DNA of 64,000 nucleotides from Rhizobium sp. RCAM05350 (GTDB lineage Bacteria > Pseudomonadota > Alphaproteobacteria > Rhizobiales > Rhizobiaceae), in NCBI GenBank assembly GCA_024426085.1, contig CP087974.1:2170001-2234000 (forward strand). Reading direction: 5' to 3'. Each line of letters opens with the position of its first letter. Position 1 is the first letter of the stretch. This document shows positions 43,966 to 52,725 of this stretch, piece by piece. A program made the position numbers and the translations under genes. A model generated the notes under the pieces. It worked only from the letters and a program-made list of their open reading frames with translations. It did not search any database and was not told the origin of the DNA.

Positions 43966-44391
43966 TCAGGCTGCGGCACGCGCTGCTTCTGCAGCGGCTG
44001 CCTGGGCGCGCAACAGCCGGCGTTCTTCCTGGGTCACGCCGTCATAGCCCCAGGCATCGGCCTCGATCTCGTCGACAACGACATAGGTGGCGATCGGCAA
44101 ATCCGGCCCGAGCACATCTTTGAACATCGCCGCCACCGCAGCCACGAAGCGCGCCTTTTCCTCGTGCGTATTGGTGCCGCGGGTCACCTTCACATCGAGA
44201 TGGGCGGCAACCAGCACCGGTTCGCCCCCAACCGTCCAGTTTCCTGGCTCGGTCACATCGACCAGTACGGCAGTGACTTCCGGCCGCTTGCGCATGATAT
44301 CCACCATGAAGCCGGTGGCCTGCTTCTGCAGCTGCTGCTTTTCGCGTGCGCCGATATGGGCACCGGCAACCTGAATATGAACGAAGGGCAT
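43966..44391 (-). CDS. tautomerase superfamily protein
   Basis: Intact, 141 aa. After Met removal the N-terminus is Pro (MPFVHIQVAGAHIGAREKQQ), the catalytic base of 4-oxalocrotonate tautomerase-type enzymes. It is about twice the size of 4-OT and carries the beta-alpha-beta elements RPEVTAVLVDVTEPGNWTVG and DLPIATYVVVDEIEADAWGY. The C-terminus is a helical alanine-rich tail (RAQAAAAEAARAAA). It is divergent from the LysR gene at 44494. The substrate is unknown. Confidence 0.83.
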   Translation of the reverse strand: MPFVHIQVAGAHIGAREKQQLQKQATGFMVDIMRKRPEVTAVLVDVTEPGNWTVGGEPVLVAAHLDVKVTRGTNTHEEKARFVAAVAAMFKDVLGPDLPIATYVVVDEIEADAWGYDGVTQEERRLLRAQAAAAEAARAAA

Positions 44392-44493
44392 CTGCGTTTT
44401 TCCTTTCTGGGAGTGTGTTGACGAGTTGAGATTACTGCCGCACATTAGTTTTGAAAAATTGGATATCCTGAATAATCAGTTTGGAAAAACAGA

Positions 44494-45363
44494 ATGGTTC
44501 TGCCAATCAATCTCGACATGGACGTGCTGCGCACCTTCGTCACCGGCGTCAATCTCGGCAGCTTTGCCAAGGCCGCCGATCGTCTCGGCCGCTCCCCATC
44601 CGCCATCAGCCTGCAACTGCGCAAGCTGGAGGAACAGGCGGGCCAGACGCTGTTTCAGAAGCAGGGGCGCGGCCTGGCGCTGACCGAGGCCGGCGATATC
44701 CTGATCGGCTATGCCCGGCGTATTCTTGAACTCAATGACGAGGCCCGTAGCGCCATGACCGGGCTATCGGCCATGCAAGGCTGGGTTCGCATCGGCCTGC
44801 CTCAGGATTTTGCCGAGACATGGTTTCCGGGCCTGCTCGGCCGCTTTGCCCGGGCCCATCCGAAAGTGCGCGTCGAAGCCCGCGTCGATCGCGGCTCGGC
44901 ACTGGCGCAAGGCGTCGAGCGCGGCGAGCTCGATCTCGCATTGACCTGGGGCCGCATCGGAGACGCGAATGCGCAGATCATCGCCACGCGGCCGGTCGTC
45001 TGGATCGGCCCGGACGGGTTCAGGCGTGACGAAGGCGAGCCCCTGCCGCTGATCGCCTTCGATTCCCCGTGCGCATTTCGCAGCGCTGGCCTTGAGGCGC
45101 TCGACACCGAAAGCATCGAATGGCGGCACGTCTTTGCCAGCCCCAGCCTTGGTGGACTGTGGGCGGCGGTGACCGCAGGCCTCGGCGTGACGCTGCGCAC
45201 GGCCGAGGGCGTGCCGCCGCATCTGCGGGTGCTTGATCCTGCCACATCAGGCCTACCGGTTCTTGGCGATATCGAGCTCGCGCTGCATCGCTCCGGCAAC
45301 GAACAGAGCCCGGCCATCGCGCAATTGCAGGCGCTGCTCATCGAGGCGATCACCACCGGGTAG
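44494..45363 (+). CDS. LysR family transcriptional regulator
   Basis: Intact, 289 aa. HTH MDVLRTFVTGVNLGSFAKAA and GRSPSAISLQLRKLEEQAG, dimer helix, and an effector domain (GWVRIGLPQDFAETWFPGLL to PVLGDIELALHRSGNEQSP). Divergent from the tautomerase gene, which it probably regulates. The strand order tautomerase-LysR-transporter suggests a small catabolic or detoxification unit. Confidence 0.92.
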   Translation: MVLPINLDMDVLRTFVTGVNLGSFAKAADRLGRSPSAISLQLRKLEEQAGQTLFQKQGRGLALTEAGDILIGYARRILELNDEARSAMTGLSAMQGWVRIGLPQDFAETWFPGLLGRFARAHPKVRVEARVDRGSALAQGVERGELDLALTWGRIGDANAQIIATRPVVWIGPDGFRRDEGEPLPLIAFDSPCAFRSAGLEALDTESIEWRHVFASPSLGGLWAAVTAGLGVTLRTAEGVPPHLRVLDPATSGLPVLGDIELALHRSGNEQSPAIAQLQALLIEAITTG

Positions 45364-45489
45364 GCTTGCAACTGATCGAATGGCGTGGTTTTCATCGCGC
45401 AGAAAAGTTTGCGACAGTGGCCCGTCGCGAATGTCGGCGCATGCCGTTCCGTTCACTCTTACACTGCATTCACAGCAACCGGATTCCCC

Positions 45490-46407
45490 ATGTCGCAGCC
45501 CCCAGCCCTGCAGCAATCCGTAACCATCGGCCGACAAAGCACCACACAGGGCGCCGCACTTGTGCTCGGCTCCGCCATCGTCTGGAGTTTTGGCGGCACA
45601 CTCGCCCGCTTCCTGTCGATCGAGGATGGCTGGACCATCGTCTTCTGGCGCTCGTTCTTCGCCGCCGTCTTCCTGATCAGCTTCATGCTTCTGCGCGACG
45701 GGCCGCGCGGCACCGTCAGGTTGTTTCTGCAACATGGGTGTGCCGGGCATCGCCGTCGGGCTGTGCTTTGCCATCGCCTCGACCTCGTTCATCCTGGCGC
45801 TCGCCTATACCACCGTCGCCAATATCGTTCTCATCCAGGCCGGCGTGCCGCTGATTGCCGCACTGATCAGCTGGATCGTCTTTCGCGAAGCGTCTCGCGC
45901 CTCACTTGGCTTGCCATCGCCGCCGTGATCGGCGGCGTCGCCATCATGGTCTCCGATTCCATGAACGTGGCGGTCTCTCCGGTTGGCGATGCGCTCGCCA
46001 TCCTGATCGCCTTCGTCTTCGCACTCGCCACCGTCGTCACCCGCCGCTACGCCCATGTGCGCATGACACCGGCCGCCTGCTTCGGCACCATCGTTGCCGG
46101 CACGGTTGCGGCGATCATGGCATCCGGCCTTAGCGTCACGCTGCCGGAACTCGGTATCCTCGTGACGTTCGGGGCGCTGAATTTCGGCCTTGGTCTCGCC
46201 TTCTTCGTCACCGGCGCGCGGCTGATTCCGTCGGCGCTCGCCGCCTTGCTCGGCACCGCCGAGACGATCCTTGCGCCGCTCTGGGTCGCCCTGATCCACG
46301 GCGAGATCCCGAGCCTCAACACCATCCTCGGCGGGACGATCGTGCTGATCGCCCTCCTCTCCTATCTCAGCATCGAGATGTGGCGTCAGCGGCGGGCCGC
46401 CATCTGA
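45490..46407 (+). CDS. DMT superfamily (EamA) transporter, two compensating frameshifts
   Basis: About 306 aa and ten membrane segments. The first EamA repeat begins GAALVLGSAIVWSFGGTLAR; between 45730 and 45890 the reading is in a second frame (GIAVGLCFAIASTSFILALA, IVLIQAGVPLIAALISWIVF) and then returns (LTWLAIAAVIGGVAIMVSDS). This frame-and-return pattern shows that the protein was continuous. It follows the LysR gene by 126 bp on the same strand. The substrate is unknown. Confidence 0.87.
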   Translation: MSQPPALQQSVTIGRQSTTQGAALVLGSAIVWSFGGTLARFLSIEDGWTIVFWRSFFAAVFLISFMLLRDGPRGTVRLFLQHGCAGHRRRAVLCHRLDLVHPGARLYHRRQYRSHPGRRAADCRTDQLDRLSRSVSRLTWLAIAAVIGGVAIMVSDSMNVAVSPVGDALAILIAFVFALATVVTRRYAHVRMTPAACFGTIVAGTVAAIMASGLSVTLPELGILVTFGALNFGLGLAFFVTGARLIPSALAALLGTAETILAPLWVALIHGEIPSLNTILGGTIVLIALLSYLSIEMWRQRRAAI

Positions 46408-46492
46408 GCGAAATTCGCGAAAATCGCGAGTTTTCTTGACATGGCGGCGCAAAACCGTGAAGTCCTGAACAAAAGCCAAGGACAGGACCGCC

Positions 46493-47146
46493 ATGACAGA
46501 CGCCACGCCGCAGGACGACAAGCCCCTTTTCGGGCGGCCATGGGTATTTATTCGCGGCGTGCCGTCGATGAAGTTCCTGCCGCCGGAAGGTCCGCTGGAG
46601 ATCGCCTTTGCCGGCCGCTCCAATGTCGGCAAGTCGTCGCTGATCAACGGGCTGGTCGGCCAGAAGGGCCTCGCCCGCACATCCAACACGCCCGGCCGCA
46701 CCCAGGAACTCAATTACTTTGTTCCGGACGGCTATTCCGGCCAGCCCGGCGACCTGCCACCGATGGCGCTGGTCGACATGCCGGGCTACGGCTATGCGCA
46801 GGCGCCGAAGGAGCATGTCGACGCCTGGACCAAGCTGGTGTTCGACTATCTGCGCGGCCGCTCGACGCTGAAGCGCGTCTACGTGCTGATCGACAGCCGC
46901 CACGGCATCAAGAAGAATGACGACGACGTGCTGAACCTGCTCGACAAGGCGGCCGTATCCTATCAGGTCGTGCTCACCAAGACCGACAAGATCAAGGACC
47001 CGGCGGTTCCCCGGCTGATTGCCGAAACGCTGGAAAAGATCAAGAAGCGGCCTGCCGCCTTTCCGGAAGTCCTTGCGACATCGTCCGAGAAAGGTCTCGG
47101 CATGGAAGAGCTGCGCGCCACGATTCGGGTCGCCATCTCGACCTAA
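46493..47146 (+). CDS. engB: ribosome biogenesis GTPase EngB/YihA
   Basis: Intact, 217 aa. An essential GTPase for 50S assembly. G1 [17 protein letters not shown]2 NTPGRT, G3 [14 protein letters not shown]4 TKTDKIKD and G5 SSEKG are all present. In Rhizobiales it normally lies close to yidC and argB; here it is separated from yidC by 4.5 kb of accessory genes. Confidence 0.96.
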   Translation: MTDATPQDDKPLFGRPWVFIRGVPSMKFLPPEGPLEIAFAGRSNVGKSSLINGLVGQKGLARTSNTPGRTQELNYFVPDGYSGQPGDLPPMALVDMPGYGYAQAPKEHVDAWTKLVFDYLRGRSTLKRVYVLIDSRHGIKKNDDDVLNLLDKAAVSYQVVLTKTDKIKDPAVPRLIAETLEKIKKRPAAFPEVLATSSEKGLGMEELRATIRVAIST

Positions 47147-47248
47147 TCTTTCCTGTCACACTACCCTGACATGAAATGTGCTCTATCTCCCGGCGCAGGG
47201 CGGCCCAACGGCGACCTCCAAACGTCAAGCGTTCAAGGAGAAAACAAC

Positions 47249-47788
47249 ATGTCCGATCTGATTGTCGTGGGTTTTGACAGCACCGACGAAGCCGACAAGG
47301 TGCTTCTGAAGCTGGGCACACTGAAGAAGGAATACCTGATCGATCTCGAGGACGCCGTCGTCGTCGTGCGCGATGAAACCGGCAAGGTTCACCTCAAGCA
47401 GAGCATGAACCTCACCGCGATCGGCGCGACCTCCGGTCTGTTGAGCGGGTCGCTGTGGGGCGGTCTTGTCGGGTTGCTGTTCCTCAATCCGCTCGCGGGC
47501 TTTGCCATCGGCGGCGCGATCGGCGCCGGCACCGGCGCTCTTTCGGGTTCGCTCGCCGACTACGGCATCGATGACGATTTCATCAAGTCGCTCGGCGAAA
47601 CCATCCCCAACAACTCTTCCGCACTGTTCATACTCGTCCGCAAGGTACAGCCGGAAAAGGTCTTGGCTGAATTGACCGGCCTGCGCGGCAAAGTGCTGAA
47701 GACCTCGCTGTCGCCGGAACAGGAAGCCAAGTTGCAGGCGGCGCTGTCCGGTGCCCAGCCGGATTCGCCAACGCCGGGCACCTTCTAA
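47249..47788 (+). CDS. DUF1269 domain membrane protein
   Basis: Intact, 179 aa. DUF1269 features are the start LIVVGFDSTDEADKVLLKLG, a central glycine-rich hairpin of two membrane helices (GLLSGSLWGGLVGLLFLNPL, FAIGGAIGAGTGALSGSLAD) and NSSALFILVRKVQPEKVLAE. AAGGAG precedes the ATG. The function of the family is unknown; it is often stress-associated. Confidence 0.85.
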   Translation: MSDLIVVGFDSTDEADKVLLKLGTLKKEYLIDLEDAVVVVRDETGKVHLKQSMNLTAIGATSGLLSGSLWGGLVGLLFLNPLAGFAIGGAIGAGTGALSGSLADYGIDDDFIKSLGETIPNNSSALFILVRKVQPEKVLAELTGLRGKVLKTSLSPEQEAKLQAALSGAQPDSPTPGTF

Positions 47789-47807
47789 AAGCATTGGGCT
47801 AACGGCA

Positions 47808-48296
47808 CTAGGCAGCCGATGCCGGCGTGAACGTCATTGCCGTCCCATTGATGCAGTGGCGCATGCCGGTCGGCTGCGGCCCGTCGTCGAAAATATGTCC
47901 CATATGGCTGCAGCGGCGGCAATGACATTCAGTGCGGGCCATGAACAGCGAGGTATCTTCGCGTGTGGCGATCGCGTTCGGCAGCGATTCCCAGAAGCTT
48001 GGCCAACCCGTGCCGCTGTCGTATTTCGCATCCGACGAATAGACCGGCAGATCACAGCCGGCACAGTGGAAGATGCCCTTGCGCTTTTCGGTGTTGAGGG
48101 CACTGGTGAACGGCCGTTCGGTGTCCTCGTGGCGCAGGATCCGGTACTGGTCGTCGTTGAGGATCGCCTTCCATTCCGCATCGGTTTTCGTCACCTCGAA
48201 AGTCTCGGCCGCGATGGCCTCGGGCCTGAACCCGCGAAACGCAGCAGCAGCGGCAATGGCAACTCCGGAAAGAAGAAAAAAGCGTCGGCTTGTCAT
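47808..48296 (-). CDS. msrB: peptide-methionine (R)-S-oxide reductase, exported
   Basis: Intact, 162 aa. Repairs methionine-R-sulfoxide. The N-terminus MTSRRFFLLSGVAIAAAAAF is a twin-arginine signal, so this is a periplasmic MsrB. Zinc cysteines are in HCAGC and CRRC, and the catalytic Cys is in GMRHCINGTAMTF; DSGTGWPSFWESL is the substrate loop. It converges on the DUF1269 gene. Placement downstream of the fasciclin/anti-sigma/sigma genes suggests envelope oxidative-stress duty, although a terminator separates it from fasciclin. Confidence 0.92.
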   Translation of the reverse strand: MTSRRFFLLSGVAIAAAAAFRGFRPEAIAAETFEVTKTDAEWKAILNDDQYRILRHEDTERPFTSALNTEKRKGIFHCAGCDLPVYSSDAKYDSGTGWPSFWESLPNAIATREDTSLFMARTECHCRRCSHMGHIFDDGPQPTGMRHCINGTAMTFTPASAA

Positions 48297-48413
48297 GATG
48301 TTCTCCCGTCTGCCGGAGGGTGCCGGCAATTCCCAGCCAAACTAGTGCGGTCATCGCCTTGCGGCAAAACAAATGCCGATCAATCCCGCGTGAGCAATGG
48401 CTTGAATACGATA

Positions 48414-48448
48414 GAAAAGGCCACCGGTGACTGAAAAAACCGGTGGCC
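48414..48448 (-). terminator. intrinsic terminator after the fasciclin gene
   Basis: GGCCACCGGT and ACCGGTGGCC perfect arms; on the minus strand the stem is followed by TTTTC. It lies 80 bases after the fasciclin stop codon. Confidence 0.8.
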
Positions 48449-48527
48449 TCAAGGCCGGAAGATACTCGATCCCGGCCTGGGTCCGAAAATGCGTCCGAAA
48501 ACACATCCGGCCCCAATCCGTACGCGA

Positions 48528-49085
48528 TCAGGACTTCGGCAACAGAACCTTGTCGATCACATGGATGACGCCGTTCGACTGCTTGACATCGGCGATGGTC
48601 ACGTTGGCAACACCGCCAGTCTCATCCGTCAAGGTGATCTTGCCGCCATCAGCCTTTGCCTTCAGCACGCAGCCGCCAACCGTCTTGACGTCATGGGTGC
48701 CGCCATCGTCGGCCACCATCTTGGAGATGGCATCGGACATCGCACTGACGGCAACGACATGGCACGTCAGCACCTTGATCAGCATCTCCTTGCTTTCGGG
48801 CTTCAAAAGCGTATCAACCGTGCCGGCCGGCAGGGCCGCGAAGGCTTCGTTGGTCGGAGCAAAGACGGTGAATGGACCAGCGCCCTGCAGCGTTTCGACG
48901 AGGCCGGCGGCCTTGACGGCGGCAACCAGCGTCGTGTGATCCTTGGAATTGACGGCATTTTCGACGATGTTCTTGTTTTCATACATCGGCGCGCCGCCGA
49001 CCATCGGATTTTCGGCGTGAGCTGCAAATGCGCCGGCGGCCAGTATCGAAGCGACGGTGACCGTGCGCAGCATGGACTTGAACAT
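48528..49085 (-). CDS. fasciclin (FAS1) domain exported protein
   Basis: Intact, 185 aa. A signal peptide (MLRTVTVASILAAGAFAAHA) precedes one FAS1 domain: H1 motif GPFTVFAPTNEAFAALPAG and H2-side NGVIHVIDKVLLP, with TLVAAVKAAGLVETLQGAG between. FAS1 proteins mediate adhesion or surface contacts. AAGGAA lies before the ATG. It is transcribed in the same direction as the sigma/anti-sigma pair upstream but from its own promoter, because a terminator intervenes. Confidence 0.93.
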   Translation of the reverse strand: MFKSMLRTVTVASILAAGAFAAHAENPMVGGAPMYENKNIVENAVNSKDHTTLVAAVKAAGLVETLQGAGPFTVFAPTNEAFAALPAGTVDTLLKPESKEMLIKVLTCHVVAVSAMSDAISKMVADDGGTHDVKTVGGCVLKAKADGGKITLTDETGGVANVTIADVKQSNGVIHVIDKVLLPKS

Positions 49086-49178
49086 TTCTATTCCTTCCTG
49101 TTGATCTCTTTTGACCCGCAAGGCGGGCTCTCCCAATTTTCTGGAATTCGTGTTCTCTGCGCAGAGGACAAAACAAGG

Positions 49179-49205
49179 AACGGCAGGATGCTCGAAAGAG
49201 TTTCA
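49179..49205 (-). promoter_or_regulatory. candidate ECF-type promoter of the fasciclin gene
   Basis: On the minus strand TGAAAC and CGTT are 17 bases apart, a pattern common to ECF sigma promoters, about 95 bases before the fasciclin start. A related TGCAACTC occurs upstream of the sigma gene (50660-50667). The match is short and untested. Confidence 0.3.
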
Positions 49206-49270
49206 GGAAAATTCGCATTTCCCCAAATATTTGATTTTCTATGTTTTATGACAATCGCAGCCGATGCAGA

Positions 49271-49302
49271 CAAAAAATGCTGCGCTCTTTCAAGCGCAGC
49301 AT
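49271..49302 (-). terminator. strong intrinsic terminator of the sigma/anti-sigma operon
   Basis: ATGCTGCGC and GCGCAGCAT are perfect 9-bp arms with an 8-base loop; on the minus strand the stem runs into TTTTTT. It lies 36 bases after the anti-sigma stop codon. Confidence 0.9.
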
Positions 49303-49337
49303 TGGGTAAGCAAAATCTTACGAGAAACGATGGAGAC

Positions 49338-50060
49338 CTATGGCAGCCGCGTCTTGCCGACAGCAACCACCGGTCCGGTTGCTGTGCCGGTCGGTGAGCC
49401 GCCAAAAGGCTCGACGCTGACGGCAAGCGTCACGCCTTCGCCGAACTTGGAGCGCAGCTCCGGCGGGATAATGATCTCACCCTCTCCCGTCTGCGGCAGG
49501 ATGCCCAGCGACTTGGCAGGGTTGTCGCCTTCGATCAGCCAGAGCTCCAGCGATTTGGCCTCCGCCTGTTTTGCTGCGACCGGTGTGATTTTCAGCGCGC
49601 CGTTGCTGGCATCATATTGCGCCAGCAGATTGATCGTCGTGCTTACGTCACCGGTCAATTCAGCCACCAGCGGCTTCGTCTGGCTAACGGGCGTCAGCAT
49701 GCCGGAAGAGAAGGTCACGACGGTCACAAGCCCCGCCACCGAGGCCAGCGTCAGCACGCGCCAGAGTGCGAGCGAATTCCACAACCCGCCTGCGGCGACA
49801 ACCGGTCTCGCCTGCTCGGCAAACAGCCGGCGCTCGACGGCGACCAGGACCTGCGGTGGCGGCGCGATCGGCTCATAGGCATCGTTGAAGGAGGTGAGAT
49901 TGCTCTGCCAGTGATTGACCATGGCCGCGAAAGCGCCATCGAGCACCATGCGCGCCTCGACCTTGCGGCGATCGTCGGCGGACAGAACACCCAGCACATA
50001 CTCGCCCGCAATCACCTGGTCGCGACGGGAATCTCCGCTTTCGGGGTTCTGTGTGGTCAT
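49338..50060 (-). CDS. RskA/ChrR-like anti-sigma factor
   Basis: Intact, 240 aa. The cytoplasmic N-terminal anti-sigma domain has the typical start (DQVIAGEYVLGVLSADDRRK, PPPQVLVAVERRLF). One membrane helix follows (LWRVLTLASVAGLVTVVTF) and then a periplasmic RskA C-terminal domain (SLELWLIEGDNPAKSLGILP). No HxxxCxxC zinc motif is present, so it is not a ZAS-type. Its start overlaps the sigma-factor stop by 4 bases. It should hold the sigma factor at the membrane until a signal triggers its release. Confidence 0.9.
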   Translation of the reverse strand: MTTQNPESGDSRRDQVIAGEYVLGVLSADDRRKVEARMVLDGAFAAMVNHWQSNLTSFNDAYEPIAPPPQVLVAVERRLFAEQARPVVAAGGLWNSLALWRVLTLASVAGLVTVVTFSSGMLTPVSQTKPLVAELTGDVSTTINLLAQYDASNGALKITPVAAKQAEAKSLELWLIEGDNPAKSLGILPQTGEGEIIIPPELRSKFGEGVTLAVSVEPFGGSPTGTATGPVVAVGKTRLP

Positions 50061-50596
50061 CGCTCCATGCACTCTCTGAGTTTCAACAGGCTGCGGCGCA
50101 GCCATGTTCGCATCGTATTCAGCGGCGTGCCGAAAAGTTCAGCCAGTTCCTGGTAGCTCAATCCCTCGACATAGGCCTTGCGCACGGCATCAGCGCGGTC
50201 TGCCTCGAGTTCGTTCATGCAATTGTCGATCCGGCGGCCCTCCGCCGTATTGATAGCGGTTTTCTCCGGGTCCGGCGCAGAATCCGCCAGATCATAAGCC
50301 TCGTCAATCGTGTTTGCCACCGGCTTTCGCGCCCGCAGATGATCGATCGCATGATTGCGCGCAATCGCCGACAGCCATGACATCGGATTGGTGTCGCCGC
50401 TGGCATAACGGTCTGCTCGCTGCCAAATCTTGATGTAGATTTCCTGCAAGGCTTCTTCCGCTTCCGCCCGGTCCCGCAAGATACGCACGCAAATGGCAAA
50501 AAGTTTCGGGCTCGTCTGCCGGTAGAGGGCGGAGAACGCCGCGCGGTCCCTGAGCGAGACCCGGCCGATCAGCGTGGAAATGTCGTCAGTGGTCAT
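50057..50596 (-). CDS. ECF RNA polymerase sigma factor (SigK-like)
   Basis: Intact, 179 aa. Region 2 (SPKLFAICVRILRDRAEAEE, EIYIKIWQRADRY) and region 4 (EGLSYQELAELFGTPLNTMR followed by a helix) are clear; no C-terminal extension. The start at 50596 gives MTTDDISTLIGRV. It is translationally coupled to the anti-sigma gene. The sigma/RskA/fasciclin order parallels the mycobacterial SigK-RskA system, which controls the fasciclin proteins MPT70/MPT83, so the fasciclin gene is the likely target. Confidence 0.92.
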   Translation of the reverse strand: MTTDDISTLIGRVSLRDRAAFSALYRQTSPKLFAICVRILRDRAEAEEALQEIYIKIWQRADRYASGDTNPMSWLSAIARNHAIDHLRARKPVANTIDEAYDLADSAPDPEKTAINTAEGRRIDNCMNELEADRADAVRKAYVEGLSYQELAELFGTPLNTMRTWLRRSLLKLRECMER

Positions 50597-50781
50597 CGAT
50601 GCTTCCGGTCCTCGTCCGTCAGCGGCGAACATAGGGCACAAGTCCGGGGATAAAAAGGGAGTTGCACCAGATAAAAACGGTTGTGGCGGCGGATGTCACA
50701 CCGGCTTTATCTTTGCCGCAGATCATTCCCTCCACCGAAAACTTGCGCTAAACAGCACCCGGCTAATTTCGAGGTATTTCC

Positions 50782-51669
50782 ATGTCCGCATCCGAAAGCG
50801 AAATCCAGGCAAATCTTCTCGCCAAGGCGCTGCCCTATATGCAGCGTTACGAGAACAAGACGATCGTCGTGAAATATGGCGGCCACGCCATGGGCAATGC
50901 CGAGCTTGGCAAGGCCTTTGCCGCGGATATCGCGCTTTTGAAACAGTCGGGCGTCAACCCGATCGTCGTCCATGGCGGCGGCCCGCAGATCGGCGCGATG
51001 CTGACCAAGATGGGCATCGGATCGGAAATTCGAAGGCGGCCTGCGCGTCACCGACCAGAAGACCGTCGAGATCGTCGAAATGGTGCTGGCCGGCTCGATC
51101 AACAAGGAAATCGTCGCGCTGATCAACCAGACCGGCGAATGGGCGATCGGGCTGTGCGGCAAGGACGGTAACATGGTCTTCGCCCAGAAGGCCCGCAAGA
51201 CCGTCATCGATCCCGACAGCAACATCGAAGCGTTCTCGACCTCGGCTTCGTCGGCGAGGTGACGGAAGTTGACCGCACCCTGCTCGATCTTCTCGCCAAG
51301 TCGGAAATGATCCCGGTCATCGCCCCTGTCGCCCCCGGCCGTGACGGCGCCACCTACAATATCAACGCCGATACCTTTGCCGGTGCCATCGCCGGTGCGC
51401 TGAACGCCACCCGCCTGCTGTTCCTCACCGACGTTCCCGGCGTGCTCGACAAGAAGGGCGAACTGATCAAGGAACTCTCGGTCGCGGAAGCCCATGCCCT
51501 GATCAAGGACGGCACGATTTCCGGCGGCATGATCCCCAAGGTCGAAACCTGCATCGAAGCACTCGCCCGCGGCGTCGAAGGCGTGGTCATCCTCAACGGC
51601 AAGACGGCGCACTCGGTGCTGCTCGAGATCTTCACGGAGCATGGGGCGGGAACGCTGATCGTTCCGTGA
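50782..51669 (+). CDS. argB: acetylglutamate kinase, two frameshifts
   Basis: About 295 aa; second step of arginine biosynthesis. [20 protein letters not shown] and [19 protein letters not shown] are the phosphate-binding loops; the C-terminal half has [17 protein letters not shown] and [20 protein letters not shown]. Frames change near 51030 (an extra G before AAATTCGAAGG) and 51235 (one C missing in the [12 protein letters not shown] segment). It is followed by a long intergenic region with a palindromic repeat. Confidence 0.95.
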
Positions 51670-51774
51670 GGGATGGTGGATAGGTTGACGGCGGGCCTGA
51701 CTTGGTGCGCCCAAGGCCGCTGTTTTCAGCGCGGCAGGCACAGACGAAATGACTGGCCGCTGCCCTTCCTACTT

Positions 51775-51895
51775 CCGTCATTCCTGTGCCTGTCACAGGA
51801 ATCCAGCCACACGACGTCCGTCGCGTGAAAGAAGCCTTTCAGCGGCGCAGACGCGCCGCTACTGGATCCCCGCCACAAGGGCGAGGATGACGGGA
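51775..51895. repeat. composite palindromic repeat, arms B/A
   Basis: The right arm (CTGGATCCCCGCC, ACAAGGGCGAGGATGACGGG) is the same as in the 30357 element, while the left arm is a different sequence (CCGTCATTCCTGTGCCTGTC, ACAGGAATCCAG). The centre contains GGCGCAGACGCGCC-type dyads. It fills most of the argB-PEP mutase gap. Confidence 0.8.
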
Positions 51896-51956
51896 GGGTA
51901 AGGTTCGCCGCTCCCAGAACCGGCTATCCAGCGGACGCGCGGAAACCCAAGCCCCC

Positions 51957-52725
51957 TCAGCCCTGCCGATAAACCCGCACCGCCTCCCCCTTCAGCCACT
52001 CGATCATCGCCCGATACGGCCCCGGCCCATAGCTGATCCGCGCGACGCCAAGCCCGGCCAGCGCTCTCACGTCCATACCCGGCCGCATCATGATGTTGAC
52101 GGGCAGCGACACCGCTTCGCAGACCCTTCCGATCAAATCCGGGTTCGACAATCCCGGCACGAAGAAGCCGCTGGCACCGGCCTGCGCATAGGCAGCCGCC
52201 CGCTCGATCGCCTCGTCCACCAGCGGCGCGTGCCGCACCGGATCGGAGAGCTTGAGGAAAAGGTCAGTGCGGGCATTGATGAAGAAGGGAATGCCCTTTT
52301 CGTCCGCCTTGGCTCGGATCGCCTTGATCCGCGCAGCCTGCGCCTCGATTGTGTGCAGACCGCTGCCGCCGACCACCTGATCCTCGAAATTGATGCCGAC
52401 GGCACCGGTATCGATCACCCGGCCGACATTCTCAGCGGCAGCGCCGGCATCCCTCGCTATAACCGCCCTCGAAATCGATCGACACCGGCAGGTCGGTCGC
52501 CGCGACAATACTGCGGGCGATATCGACGAGCTGCAACATCGGGATTTCCTGGCCGTCGCCATAACCATTGGCATCGGCCACCGACCAGCTTCCGGTTGCC
52601 AATGCCTTGGCGCCGGACGCAGCCACAGCCTTGGCCGCGCCCGCATCCCAGATATTGTAGAGCACCACCGGATCGCCCTTGCGATGTAGGTTGGCGAACG
52701 CCTTTGCCTTGTCCGTCTGGTTCAT
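51957..52725 (-). CDS. isocitrate lyase/PEP mutase family protein, one frameshift
   Basis: About 256 aa. The barrel motifs are present: DPVVLYNIWDAGAAKAVAAS, LPVSIDFEGGYSE (metal Asp/Glu), VGINFEDQVVGGSGLH and PFFINARTDLFL. The frame changes near 52455. The group includes carboxy-PEP mutase-like and 2-methylisocitrate lyase-like C-C or P-C bond enzymes; the substrate is unknown, and the KxCGH lyase loop is not seen. Its start overlaps the ada stop by 4 bases (ATGA). Confidence 0.85.
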
